The notes below the pieces were generated by a model, which was given only the letters and a program-made list of their open reading frames with translations, had not been told where the DNA came from and did not search any database. This document shows, one piece after another, positions 26,546-37,836 of a stretch of DNA of 64,000 nucleotides. The DNA is taken from the NCBI GenBank assembly GCA_000231825.2, contig JH720330.1:507555-571554 (forward strand). The letters are read 5' to 3'. The translations under genes and the position numbers were made by a program. Numbering within the stretch: position 1 is the first letter of the stretch; each line of letters begins with the position of its first letter. Source of the stretch: Tetrahymena elliotti 4EA (taxonomy: Eukaryota; Ciliophora; Oligohymenophorea; Hymenostomatida; Tetrahymenidae).

Positions 26546-28491
26546 ATAAATCTAAATTTTTGAAAACATAATTAATATATTAAATAAAATAAAACTAAAT
26601 TATTTTCTTCTTACAATTATTTTGAAATAAAATTCAAAATATAATTTTTCTAGATAGTTTATGAATTTTATGTTTTTCTCTAAATTTTTGTTTTAAATAT
26701 ATATATTTCTATTAACTTTACACATTTTAACTAAATAAATAAAGCATTTAAAATTAGTACAAATACTTTAGACATACTTCTATAAATATTTTATTTTTTT
26801 AATAATAAGGATTTTAAAAATAAATAACAATAAAAAAATTAACTTTAGATTTAAAGTAGAATTAGGTTTATGCTTAACCGATTTATTCTTCAATTTAAAA
26901 TATCGAATATAATCAAACAATTTAAAATGTAATTTATTTAAATATTCTTCAGACCAACGGAAATAAACAAAAAATAATAAATGTTATTTTATATCTAAAT
27001 GCCCCATTTTTACTATTTATTTTACACTTTAAAACAAAATAAAACATTAAACGATTCAAAAAAATTGGATTTTTTTTTCTCTTTTATTTTGATAAAGAGA
27101 ATTTGAATAGTTTCAAAATTTGCTTATTACATTCTTTTTTTACTCTCTTCTATTTCATTAGAAATTCACAACAACTTTTATGTAGGCTATTTGAAGCATT
27201 TATTGAATAAATTAGTGTAATTAATTCATTAAGTGTAGTTTTAATTTTGTAATTTGAGTAGTAATATTAAGTACGATATTGTTTATTTTATCAAGTAAAT
27301 TAAAGAAATCTATATTAATTTTTTTTGTGATATTTGATTTTCAATAGCTGAATTTGTTCAAACGCATAGCAAGATAAGTTTAATTAAACCTTATAAGTAT
27401 TTATTCTTTTTTTTATCATACATATTACTATCCCTTCATTTAACTTTGTTGATTATCTTGTTTTACATCAATCTTTATTCTATCCTCTTAAATATTGATT
27501 ACAGATTTTTATTTTTAGAATAATTTCTGTAAGAGTATGTTTTTATTCAATTTAAAAAAACAACAATAAAATAACATGAGCTATAATATGACTGTCATTA
27601 TTTTAACATCTTATTTATCTGCTCTATTATATTATCATTTTATTTTTAATAGATTTGTTTTTAGGTCTTTTGATAAATTAATAAGAAAATATTATTTATA
27701 ATTTAAGCTTCTATTCATCATAACGTTTATACTTGAATTAGCTTTTATAAATGAGCTTTTAATTCTACATAATTTTAAATGGCTAAATGTTGCAAAGCTT
27801 ATTTATTTAATTATGTTTCATTTCGAACTTTAATGAGGTAATTTATTTTCTAGGTCTTTGTTTCAACTATTGAATAGTATTTTGGTTTACTACTATTGCT
27901 AAACTAATCGAACATTCACAATTATGTTTTAACGTATTCTGTATTTACACTCTTTTTTACTCATTAATCTTGCTTTATAAAAATGAAATTTAGTTAAATA
28001 TAATTAATTAAGGTAGTAATAAATATTTTAAAGAATATTTTCTATTTTAATATGAAATATAATTATTTGAGTTAATCAAATTGTTATTCTCAATTTTTTT
28101 TCACTTTCCACTCTTTTGAAAAATTTGCTTAATTGATTTTAATTAATTTGTATTGTTTTAATTTATTTTTATTCTTAACGCCTATACAAAATTTTAAGAA
28201 AATGTAAAAGAATTTATATAAGATAACCTAAATTACATTTTATTGGTCAAATAGTAGAAGTTATAAAAATAATCTCGGCATTTAGAATTTGATTTAAATA
28301 TACTAAATCTAAGTTGTTTTCAAACTCAAACAATTTTACAATATCATATTAAAATAGACAGAAAATTTTATTTGAAATAAATTTTTTAATACTAAATAAA
28401 CAAAATTCATAAAAATTAAATTAAAAAAACTATCAATAAATAAATAAAAAATAAAAACTACTATTTCCCAAAATTAAAATAAATATTATAA
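26546..28491. other. Long intergenic stretch before the first EF-hand gene
   Basis: About 1.9 kb of AT-rich sequence. A hydrophobic 86-codon TGA-terminated frame at 27576-27836 is not better than chance for a one-stop code and is not annotated as a gene. The last 90 bases resemble the flank of the second EF-hand gene and are listed separately. Confidence 0.45.
28401..28456 (+). promoter_or_regulatory. Conserved 5' flank of EF-hand gene 1
   Basis: This A-rich segment starts 91 bases before the ATG and matches 34141-34190, which starts 89 bases before the ATG of the paralogue. Shared blocks include CAAAAT.CATAAAAATTAAA and a run of AATA repeats. It may be shared promoter or 5' UTR kept after duplication; function is inferred only. 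Confidence 0.4.
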
Positions 28492-28779
28492 ATGGCTACA
28501 ATTATTTAGGATATTTTAAATGATAACAAAAAATTAAACTAAATCGCAAGTGTTGCATTTGAAGCTGTCGATTCTGATCAAAGTGGATATATTGAAAAAT
28601 AAGAATTATATAGAGCTATAATTTAGATTGCTTCCGTTATGGAAACTAAGGAGCCCTCTGAATAAGAACTTGAAGAAATTTTTAATAGATTAAACACTGA
28701 TGGAAGTGGGAAACTTAACTTTGACTAATTCAAAGTGATAATTAAAAATGTTCTTGAGAAATTGCTTAAATAATGTTGA
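28492..28779 (+). CDS. Small EF-hand calcium-binding protein, copy 1
   Basis: Single exon, 95 residues, ATG to TGA. The first EF-hand loop DSDQSGYIEKQE (about residues 27-38) has all usual calcium ligands. The second, NTDGSGKLNFDQ (about 70-81), has Asn at position 1 and Gln (TAA) at position 12, so its calcium affinity is probably reduced. A paralogue with two intact loops lies at 34230-34511. The protein has no signal peptide or membrane segment and is probably a cytosolic calcium sensor or buffer. It converges on the minus-strand gene at 29975-30961. The partner is unknown. Confidence 0.9.
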
Positions 28780-29974
28780 TTATAATAATAAAAATAACCA
28801 ATAAATAATAATAAGTAAATTACAGACTTATGATAAGATAAATAATTTTGAAATTATATCTTATTTTTATTGCTGTTCAGTAATCTTATTCTTAATTAAT
28901 ATTGGTTTTAAAAAATATATTAACTTATTTTTTAAAAAATTTCTATTTTTGATTCTCAAAAAAGTATTTTTTAATAAACAAAAGAATTTAAAAGATAAAA
29001 TTAATCTGGAAATATTTTTTTGTTAAATTTAAAATTGATTTTGATAAATTTTATGATGTTGAACTAATTAAAAAAATATTAGCAAATATAAGTAAGGAGG
29101 GTTTTAATTTAAATATAGATGTATATGCTCCTTTGAGTGCTGCTATCTATGGGGCAAATCATACAACAAACAACAATATTTAAATTATTTCAAAAGTTTG
29201 TTTCAAAAATTAACTTTTTACCATCATTTTTAAAAAAATTAAAATATGAATTTTTTTCAAGATTTCAATTTACATTTAAAAAAAATCTAAAAATTTATGA
29301 GTTTAAATTAAAATTTTGATAAAAATTTAGATATCTAAAATCAAAAAAATAAATTTTGAATTCAACATTTTTTTTAATATTTGAAATGCCAATTTCAAAC
29401 CTTTTCATATTATTTTTTATTTCTTATCATTTTAAATTTAATAAATTTTTAAAATAATATTAAAGTATCTTATAAATACAAGTTTAAAAAGTAAGTAGCT
29501 TCTTAAAAATATCATCAAAAAGTATGTTTAGAAGACTACCTTTTCTTATTCCACTTTGAATATGAAGAAAATCTTAGAAATAGTTCTCCCTTTTATTAGT
29601 TAGTTATCCAATTCATCTTAGTTCCATATATTTTAATTTCTGATACAAAATGAATGTTTTTTTATCATCAACCTGATTGCCAAAATTAAAATGTATTTAT
29701 GGGTTATTTAAATTTAATTCAACAAATAAAAATTAGATTAATTTTCCAAAAAAATTGTTGATAGATCAAAGTTGATTAAGGTTAATATTAATAAGAATTT
29801 ACAGAGTTAAGTTATTATAAGCAACAAGTATTTTAGTATTCTCTAAATAAGGAAAATTATAGTTCAAAATAACGCTATAAATTTTTTATATGAAATAACA
29901 CAGTTTTTAAATAAAACACCTTATTTAAAAATAAAATAAATTTTCAATCATCGCTATCATCTTTGTTTTCTTGT
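28780..29974. other. Convergent intergenic stretch
   Basis: Lies between the 3' ends of the EF-hand gene and the minus-strand coiled-coil gene. AT-rich; no gene recognised. Confidence 0.5.
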
Positions 29975-30961
29975 TCAATCTAACTTTTTATGTTCAATTT
30001 AATTATTTTGCTAAAGAAGTTTTTCATTGATTTCTTGAATATTTTCATTTATTTGCCTTATTTTCACCTCTTTCTGATTGAAAGTGTGGAGAAAATTTTT
30101 AACTTAATCATCGTTATTTTTCATTAAATTCATTGAATTTTCTTAAGAATTCATTTTTTTACTTTCTGTAAGAGAGCTAGTAAATTTTTTTTTCTCAATA
30201 GTAATCTAGGACTACAAGTCTTAGCTTTTTTAATGAAAGTTTTATTTGAATTACTCTGATTATGATATGGCATCATACTTTTTGTTGAAAGAAATGGAGT
30301 CAATAATATCTCTTTAATGGTCCACTTGTATCTTAATTTATTATGATTTTTCGATATTTTAAGAAAGCTAATTATTTTGAAAAATATATTAAGTAATTTA
30401 CTAATATGAGTCTTTGGAGTGAACATTTTCACTTGTTTAAGAGCCATTTTCTGTTTCACTTTCACAAATATTATTTTTATATCTATCATCAAATATATTT
30501 TTTGGGGTAGATTGATCCAGAGATTAGCCATTATCTCTATGAAAGAATTGAGCCAAAATAAAATTGCCATATTTTTATTTTATTTTTTTGGTATTATTTT
30601 TATTTAATTTTACTAATCTGATAGCTATATTTTTATTTTCTTTTGAGAAGCCATCTAAATAAACAAATATTCCTAATTGTTTCAAACTACTGCGAACTTA
30701 ATTTTCATATGTTGTGCAAAAAAATTATTAAATTAATTTTTCCATATTAATTTAGATTCTTTTTACTGCTAATAAACGATTAACAGGTACCATTTAAGCA
30801 GAGATATTTTCATGTAAAGTAAGCTTATCACTTTTTATTTTTTTGCAAAGAGTTCTAAAAATGTTAGAATAATATTTCTCTAGTTCCAAACCTGCTTCTT
30901 TCATTTTGCTTTTATTATTATTATATTTGACATTGTCTTTTTTTATATTTTGTTACTACAT
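29975..30961 (-). CDS. Coiled-coil protein of an unrecognised ciliate family, member 1
   Basis: Single exon, 328 residues, in the TGA-only code; it begins MQQQNIKKDNVKYNNNK and ends before TGA at 29977-29975. I do not recognise the family. The N-terminal third (about residues 28-130) aligns with the genes at 35961-37121 and 37837-38991: YYSNIFRTLCKKI, then V-x-x-LG-x-x-VYLDG and IAIRLVKL, matching LVYLDG/ISYLDG and IRIVRV/IRVVKL in the others. A polar, Q/S/N-rich middle follows, and the C-terminus is predicted to be coiled coil (KIRQINENIQEINEKL). No membrane segment or signal peptide is seen. An internal ATG at 30904 is an alternative start. A standard-code reading of this region gives a different 139-residue frame, which I reject because this one is longer and has paralogues. 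Confidence 0.75.
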
Positions 30962-31939
30962 TCTTTTATTTTATTTTTAATTTACTTTTTTTTATTTTAT
31001 TTTTTTTCTAATCAGCTTTAGTTGAAAATCCCCTTGTTAAAATGACTAACTAATTAAAAATTTAAGGAAAATATTTTGTTTTCTAAATAAAATTTTAGAG
31101 ATTAATAAATTAATGCAAACTCTAACTAAATAGAATATCTTAATTAATTTAAAGTTATGCTTTAACTAAATGTAAAAGTAAAGTTTTCTGGAAGGAAAAT
31201 ATTTTTAGTAAATTTTTATTCGAGAATCTCAAAAATATAATCATTTTTTTTTAGAGAGGAGGCTTTTTATGAAAAACAAGGACTACTGTAAAAAAAATTT
31301 ATCCCGTAAAAATAAATTTAGGAATTGTTTTGAGAATAGATAATTAATTATCTATCTATAAATTATCAATGAGATATTTTAATCTCCCATTCTGCATTCT
31401 GTCTGTATTAAAACTAATAAATGTCTTTAATAAATTTGATGAAAACATTAAAACTGTTTAATTTTACAATAATAAAAATATTTAATTTATTTAACAAATA
31501 AATTTTTCGATTGCCAAATAAATATTTTTTAGTATTTTTTTCCTCTTTTGAAAAAAGCTGATTGCTAGTTAAAATGTTTAAATTTAATAATTTGAAATAA
31601 TTATTTGTAAATATAATTTACTTATTAAATGATTTTATTTTTTTAATAAATTATTTGATCTTTTATTTGTATGTTTAACCATTTTTATTTTCTGAATAAA
31701 TACCATTAATCTATTTTTTAGTTTTTCTACAAAGTATTACTTATTATTGTTGAATAGTATATCTATTTAGATATATCTTTCCTAATACATATGATTTAGA
31801 TCATTCATTTCAAATTAATTGAAATAAAATACTTCATATAATAAAGATTTACATTTATTATAAGATTTGAACATCTAATTAAAGAAGATCAGATATTAAT
31901 AAAATATTCCTATCTATTTGATGAAATAAAGTAAGAAAA
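30962..31939. other. Intergenic stretch upstream of the minus-strand coiled-coil gene
   Basis: AT-rich, with T-rich runs near the start that should hold the promoter of the minus-strand gene. No gene recognised. Confidence 0.45.
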
Positions 31940-32765
31940 ATTTAATTGTTTTCTATTGCTATATTTAGTTTTCAACCATGACAACGAAAAACTGAAAGTT
32001 AAATTAACTATCAATTGTTTATGATAATCTATTAATATTTTTATCTGTTTATGTAACTTGATCTTGGTCTCTTCTCCTTCTAGTTAATGATGACCTATAT
32101 ATTTATTATTGTATAACCATTTTTAACTTTCACAATTATTTGAATCATAAATATTTTCTGTCATCTTTAAACTATGCTCAAATAAAATGAATTGATCATG
32201 CATAATATTTTTCAAGTAATCTTATCGCAAAGCTCTCTCTGTTGTATTAGAGCCTTAATATTTTGTTAATTTATCTTGGTGTTATTACCAACTATTTTCT
32301 AAAAGTTTTTAAATTGTATTCATCTCACCAACTTAATTTTTCATCTGTATTCCCATCTTTTTGAAAGCTTTTATATTTACTTATTTAAAATGCTTAATTC
32401 TACTTCAAACATTTTAAATCTAAAAAATCGAATACCAAACTATTTTCTTCCTTTCATATTTTGGATTTTAGATAAAAAATTTATTTAGTAAAGAATAGCT
32501 TAAACCATAAAAAGATTGTTTTTTTCATAAATTATTTTGCAGGCTTTAATACACTAAATTAATAAAACTTCTACAATGAAATCTTTGAAATTATGTACTT
32601 TTTTACTAGTTAATCTTTTGGAAAAATTTATATCTTTTCTATCTATTTAATTTAGATGTTTTCTAGTAAAGATATGGTTAATACACTAGATTGATTAAAA
32701 TTAAGAAGGGGGGGATAAGAAACACTTTCAAATAACGTTCTGTATTTTAATATTGAATCTTAAAT
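31940..32765 (-). pseudogene. Decayed coding sequence, tandem copy A
   Basis: Minus-strand sequence with clear protein character but no single open frame. One frame gives a stretch containing FIVEVLLIQCIKACKIIYEK (about 32596-32537) and ends at TGA. A second frame takes over with KNQVGEMNTIQKLLENSWQQ, ERALRQDYLKNIMHDQFILF and HKQIKILIDYHKQLIVNL down to about 31970. Either a short intron or a frameshift separates them. Copy B shares the same residues with mostly conservative changes, which argues for past coding. Family not recognised; probably helical and coiled coil. A run of seven G/C pairs near 32708 is unusual in this AT-rich region and occurs shortened (five) in copy B. Confidence 0.5.
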
Positions 32766-32874
32766 AAACCAATTTTAATGTTTTGTTAATTTTTTAACAA
32801 ACTTTATGAAATAAATAATATTATTTTTATTTAAAAGTTTAGAAAAAAATTATTCAGATATTTCTTATTTGAAC

Positions 32875-33706
32875 TGAATTGTTTACATTTAGTTTTCAAC
32901 CATGGTGGCAATAAATTGAAAATTAAATTAACTACAAATTATTTATGATACTCTATTAATATTTCTATTTGTTTATGTTTCTATTAACTAATTTGATCTT
33001 CTCCGACTCTTCATAATGAGTTATATCTTTATTATTGCTTTCTCATCTTTTAATTATTTGAGTCACAAATATTTTTGGTCATCTTTAAAACATACTCAAA
33101 TAAAATTAATTTATCTTGTCTACCAAATGCTAGAGGATCTTATCGCAAAGCTCTTTTGTACTAGAGTTTTAATTTATTTTTTTAGTTTATCTTGGTGTTA
33201 TCACCAACTATTTTCTATAAATTTGTAAAATTTTATTCATCTAATCAGCTTACTTTTTCTTATGTATTTCCTACTTTTTGAAATAATGAGCTTTTATATT
33301 CGCTTCTTTAAAATGCTTAGTTCTACTATATACATTTTAAATCTAAAAAATCCAATGTTAAGCTATTTTCTTTCCTTCATTTTTTGGATTTTAGAGAAAA
33401 AACATATTTAATAAAAGAATAGCTTGAATCATAAAAAAATTGTATTTTTCATAAAAAACTTTGCAGACTTAAATACACTAAATTAAAAAAACTTCTACAA
33501 TAATATCTTTCAATTTTTCAAATTCTCACTTTTTTACTAGTTAACCTTTTGAAAAAAATTTATATTTTCTATCTATTTAATTTAGATGTTTTCTTTTAAA
33601 CATAAGGTTAACACCTTTTTGTTCTTCTTTTAGAAATAAATATAATTAAAAAGGGGGATAATAAATACTTTCAAATAACGTTTTCTATTTTAATATTGAA
33701 TCTTAA
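32875..33706 (-). pseudogene. Decayed coding sequence, tandem copy B
   Basis: A direct repeat of 31940-32765, offset by about 940 bases. Relative to copy A it has single-base insertions (one in the run after the QAIL segment, one near the IQKLLENSW segment) and a four-base loss before the LCDK segment, so the frame switches. Recognisable matches are IIVEVFLIQCIQVCKVFYEK, the ILFEYVLKMTKNICDSNN segment and HKQIEILIEYHKQFVVNL. The differing indels in the two copies suggest both are pseudogenes, or that one was active until recently. Confidence 0.5.
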
Positions 33707-34229
33707 GTCTTTGAATTTATTTGAAAATTGTAATTCGTGGTTTTTTTTACTTACTCCCTACTCAATTTATAATTTTCTATAAATCGTTAATAATGATGTT
33801 TAGTTTATTTATTTTATTGTACTTTGTTAAATAACAAATATAAAGTGTAGCTGTCATTTTCAGAATTAATTTTTTCAAAACAGAATATGCTTAACAGGTT
33901 TATCAGTTTCGGAAGATATTTTCTGAAAAATGAAAAGAAAAGCAAAAATAAAAGAATGAAAAATAAGAAATAATCGTCAAATTTACAATTATTATTTGTA
34001 ATTCCCTAAATAAAGTTAGCAATAATAAACTGTTTCTTCTTTAATAAAAATTTACGTTTTCTAAATAAAAAGCAGACTATTTTAATTATTAAGAAGTAAT
34101 AGAAAATAACTTTGATTTTAAATATGTTGTTGATATGAAACAAAATGCATAAAAATTAAATAAAAAAACAATAAATAAATAAATAAAAAGTTTCAGCAAA
34201 AAAAAAAGAGTAATAAGCACTTTTATAAA
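33707..34229. other. Upstream region of EF-hand gene 2
   Basis: AT-rich; no gene recognised. Its last 90 bases match the flank of EF-hand gene 1. Confidence 0.5.
34141..34190 (+). promoter_or_regulatory. Conserved 5' flank of EF-hand gene 2
   Basis: Matches 28401-28456 and sits at almost the same distance from the ATG (89 against 91 bases). Likely 5' UTR or promoter retained since the duplication. Confidence 0.4.
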
Positions 34230-34511
34230 ATGTCTAAATGTATTCAAGATATTTTGAGTAATGAACATAAGTTCAATGAACTTGCAATGATAGCTTTTAA
34301 ATCTGTTGATACTGATGATAGTGGTTAAATGGAAAGTTCAGAGCTATATAGAGTTATGGCTTAGATTGCTTAAGATATGGGAGCTGATGAACCATCTTAA
34401 GAAGATGTTGATGAAGTCTTTAATGCTTTAGACACTGATGGAAGTGGAAAAATTAATTTTGAAGAATTCAAAGTATTAATTAGAGATGTTTTCTCTGCTA
34501 TGCTTGATTGA
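34230..34511 (+). CDS. Small EF-hand calcium-binding protein, copy 2
   Basis: Single exon, 93 residues, ATG to TGA. Both EF-hand loops are canonical: DTDDSGQMESSE (about residues 27-38) and DTDGSGKINFEE (about 69-80). The start MSKCIQDIL aligns with MATIIQDIL of copy 1, and the rest aligns without large gaps, so the two are clear paralogues. No signal peptide or membrane segment. It points toward the coiled-coil genes at 35961-38991, as copy 1 points toward 29975-30961. Probably a cytosolic calcium sensor; the target is unknown. Confidence 0.92.
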
Positions 34512-35960
34512 GGAGTGATAATAATTCTAAGTTAAAATAAATAGCCAAAAGAAGCACATTTATAATAATTTAAATTTATTATTAATAATCTAATTAAAAA
34601 AGAAAGAAAATAACAATAAATTTATTAGTATACTTTATGTATTAGTTTTTTTAGTATTCCTAATCTTAATAATGCAAAAAATATTAAAAAAATCAAATTT
34701 TTTATTTAAACAAACAAAATATTCACAAAGATGATGAATTTATTTCTTTTTACTTATTATTGAAAGTTTTTTTATAAATATATTTTTATTATTATTATGA
34801 TAAATCAGACATTCTAATTTTTTAAATTGATACAATTTTATTAATAATTCTTACTATCTAATCTAGTTATTCTTTGTTAAAATTGAAAAATATTACTTGG
34901 AGAGTTAATTTATTTAAGATTTTTTTACTGTGTCTTTTTTAAATTAATTAATATTTGTTGTATTGAATGGCAGATAGATTTTACTAATTTAGATCTGTCA
35001 TTATATGAAATTTTATAATAGGTCTCATTTATTTAAAAAGAAAAAGAGCTGCATTTTTAAAGCTTCTTCTTTGGGAAAGAAGCCACTGAAAAAATTATTT
35101 TTCGATCGATTGTAATAACTCATTTTTAATCTGAAAGTAGATAATCAAAATAATGATTGTACCCAAAAAAATCATTAAAATAACAAATATATCTATTTTT
35201 TAGTTTTAGCGGAATAAATAATAAATTTTTTTAGCTCCTCTCCGAAATATTGAATTTTAAAAATCATCTATTCCTTAGCAAAATCATTTGTCCCAAAAAT
35301 ATTACAAACTTACGTAAAGTTTTCATTTTTGCTCAAGAAAATGTTTATGAGTTAGAAATTTTATAATTAGCTGCAACTATCTAATTTTTTATCCAAATCT
35401 TCATGATATTTCAAATAAACATATATATTTAATATTTTTCTGATAGAATTTTTCAATAACCATACTTGATTTTGTAAAAATATTAAACTAACACAAAGAA
35501 AATTCATCAATTTCATGTTTAAACTCCTTTTTAATTAATTGAATGAAAATTTTATTTTCATACAAGATATTAATAATTTTGAATATTTTGCTACAAAGAG
35601 CTAACAATATAAAAGATTTAATATTCTGATAATATAAAATATTATGGATAAATAAAAACTGATAGACATCAAAAATATACTGATAGTTTTAAAATACATT
35701 TAAATAGAAAATTAATCTTAATATAATCAATCAGAGTTATATGTTTAATGTTATTATAAATTATAGATAATTATTTTTAAGTAAAACGCTAACAAAAACA
35801 GTTAAAAAGAATATAAAATGAAAGGAAATATAAGTAAAAATTAGATAAAATCTTATTTTAAAATTAATTTTATATCCTAAAATTAAAATATTTTTTTATA
35901 TATTTATGAATTGAAGTAATATTGTAAATAATTATTGGATTTTAATGTTTGACAAATTAT
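34512..35960. other. Convergent intergenic stretch
   Basis: About 1.4 kb between EF-hand gene 2 and the minus-strand coiled-coil gene. AT-rich; nothing recognised on either strand. Confidence 0.5.
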
Positions 35961-37121
35961 TCAATTATCTTTTCCGCCATTTAGCTCCATTTTTAATTTA
36001 TAAATTTAATTAGCATTTATTGAATTTGGCTATTTTTAAAATTATTCCTTCTAGTAAATCAACATTTTCAATTATTATTCTAACTTTAATAATTCCTCCT
36101 TTTTTTAAGATATTTCTATTTATATCAATTTCTAGTTAAGCTCATTATTTTCCATAAAAAGACTATAAATAACTTCTTACATATCATTTTGCTCACCTTA
36201 ACTAACTATCTAATCATTTTCAATCTTTTTTTGATTATTTTTTTATTTCTACAAATCATCATTTAACTCTGTTTGCTTTAATTCTTCTTATTGACCTTAC
36301 TATTGAATTTATTATTCTTTTTGTTGATTCTATTAATCTATCTGCTAAAAAAATAAGTTTGGTTGCTGTAAGTTTTCTTTCTATCCTGCTTATTCATTTA
36401 ATTATTATTGGTGACCATTGCTTTGATCCTTAAATAAATCTTACTTCCTTGCTTAATATCTTGTTATTGATTACTAATTTAGCTTTAATTGCTTTTAATG
36501 TGGAAGATTATAAATTTAATCATCCGAATTGTTAATTGCATCTTCTTATTCCTCATAATTTGATAAGGAATCTTCATCATTAGATGATTTTCTTTTATTA
36601 TAAACATCTTCTAAGCACATTTATTTCATATTACCATTTTCTTAAATATCTCTTACATAAATATGGGCTAAGATTTTATCTTGGAATTCTAATAATTCTT
36701 AATTAAGCAACTTTTAGCTCTTACTAAATACCCTGACTATCCTTATTCCTAATCTCTTATCAAATCTTAAATACCCATCTAAATATACTAATTATCCTAT
36801 ACCTTGAACTTTACCTTTTTCACACCTATAAAATCTAGATCCATGCATGTTTGCAATAATTCTATCAAGAGCAGAATTCGTATATCTTTAAAGTACAAAG
36901 CAAGCTCCTGCTTTTAGTAACTCTTTTGAAGGAAATTCAGAATATATTTTCAGTTCATTATTTTGTATTAATTCGCAAATCTTGCGATAAGTAAACAGAT
37001 AAAATTTCTCTAAGTCTTCAATTAGTTAAAGCTATTTCTCATCATAATCTAAACTATAATAATTCTATTATTATTTGCTTGGCTCAACCTATTCTTTTTT
37101 AACTATTATACTTTTATCCAT
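35961..37121 (-). CDS. Coiled-coil, glutamine-rich protein of the same unrecognised family, member 2
   Basis: Single exon, 386 residues, ATG at 37121-37119 and TGA at 35963-35961. The N-terminal domain (about residues 35-150) contains YLFTYRKICELI, GACFVLQRYTNSALDRI, NMHGSRFYR, VQGIGQLVYLDG and LGIRIVRVF. Gly/aromatic and LDG positions are shared with the neighbour at 37837-38991 (GMCFLFKRPNDSALKSI, GMNGSISR, ISYLDG, LIIRVVKL). The middle is rich in glutamine, mostly TAA and TAG codons. The end is a predicted coiled coil with ENNELNQKL and QKKEELLKLEQQLKML. No membrane segment. I do not recognise the family; a domain plus an oligomerising coiled coil is what can be seen. Confidence 0.85.
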
Positions 37122-37836
37122 TTTAGAATATTGGCTAGCTTAAATAACCTTAAGATGTTTTCAAATTTAATTAATTAATTGATTTGCTTTAAAATTAATA
37201 GGAAAAATATTTTTAAAATTTAATTTATTTGAACACAAACTAAGTAGAAAAAAGGAAAGATTATTTATACATTAAATTCGAAAAGAAATCAATTTTGATC
37301 TAAAAAGCTATTAATAGCTTCTTAGATACCATAAGCAATTTTAAGCTAAAAACTAATATAAATCTTAGCTTCTTAAACAAAAAGTTTCTGCTAAACTTAA
37401 ACAAAGTTGATTTACTCAAAAAATAACTTAGCTTTTAGCAAGAAAATTAGTTTAAATCAAAATCAATGTAAGACATTTTTGATGAATACAATTTTTGAAA
37501 TTGATAAATTTTATTATTATTTATTAAGTAAAATAATAAATTGTATTTTTCAATATTGCAAAAACTCATAACAAAAATAAAAAAAGTCTTCAGCTATTAA
37601 AATGAAAAAAAGAAGTTCTTAACATATCAAATAGGATTATTCAATAATAAATTTAAATTTAAAAAAGTAACTTGAATTTATCAAATTTATAAATAAATAT
37701 CTTTTTTTCCAAACTCATTTTTTCAAGTAAATAAACTTAGCAAGATTTTTTCACTAATAATACATCAACAAGACAAAATATATATATTATCAATAAAATA
37801 TTATTTATGATATTTTATTTTTATTAAAAATCTTAT
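37122..37836. other. Intergenic stretch between coiled-coil genes 2 and 3
   Basis: AT-rich; should contain the promoter of the minus-strand gene ending at 35961 and the 3' flank of the next. No gene recognised. Confidence 0.5.

Noticed and set aside
27576..27836. Hydrophobic 86-residue ORF that could be a small membrane protein
   Set aside because: With TGA as the only stop such lengths are common by chance in AT-rich DNA; no paralogue or motif supports it.
30151..30570. A 139-codon minus-strand frame without TAA, TAG or TGA
   Set aside because: It overlaps a longer TGA-terminated frame that has two paralogues in the window, so it is a shadow.
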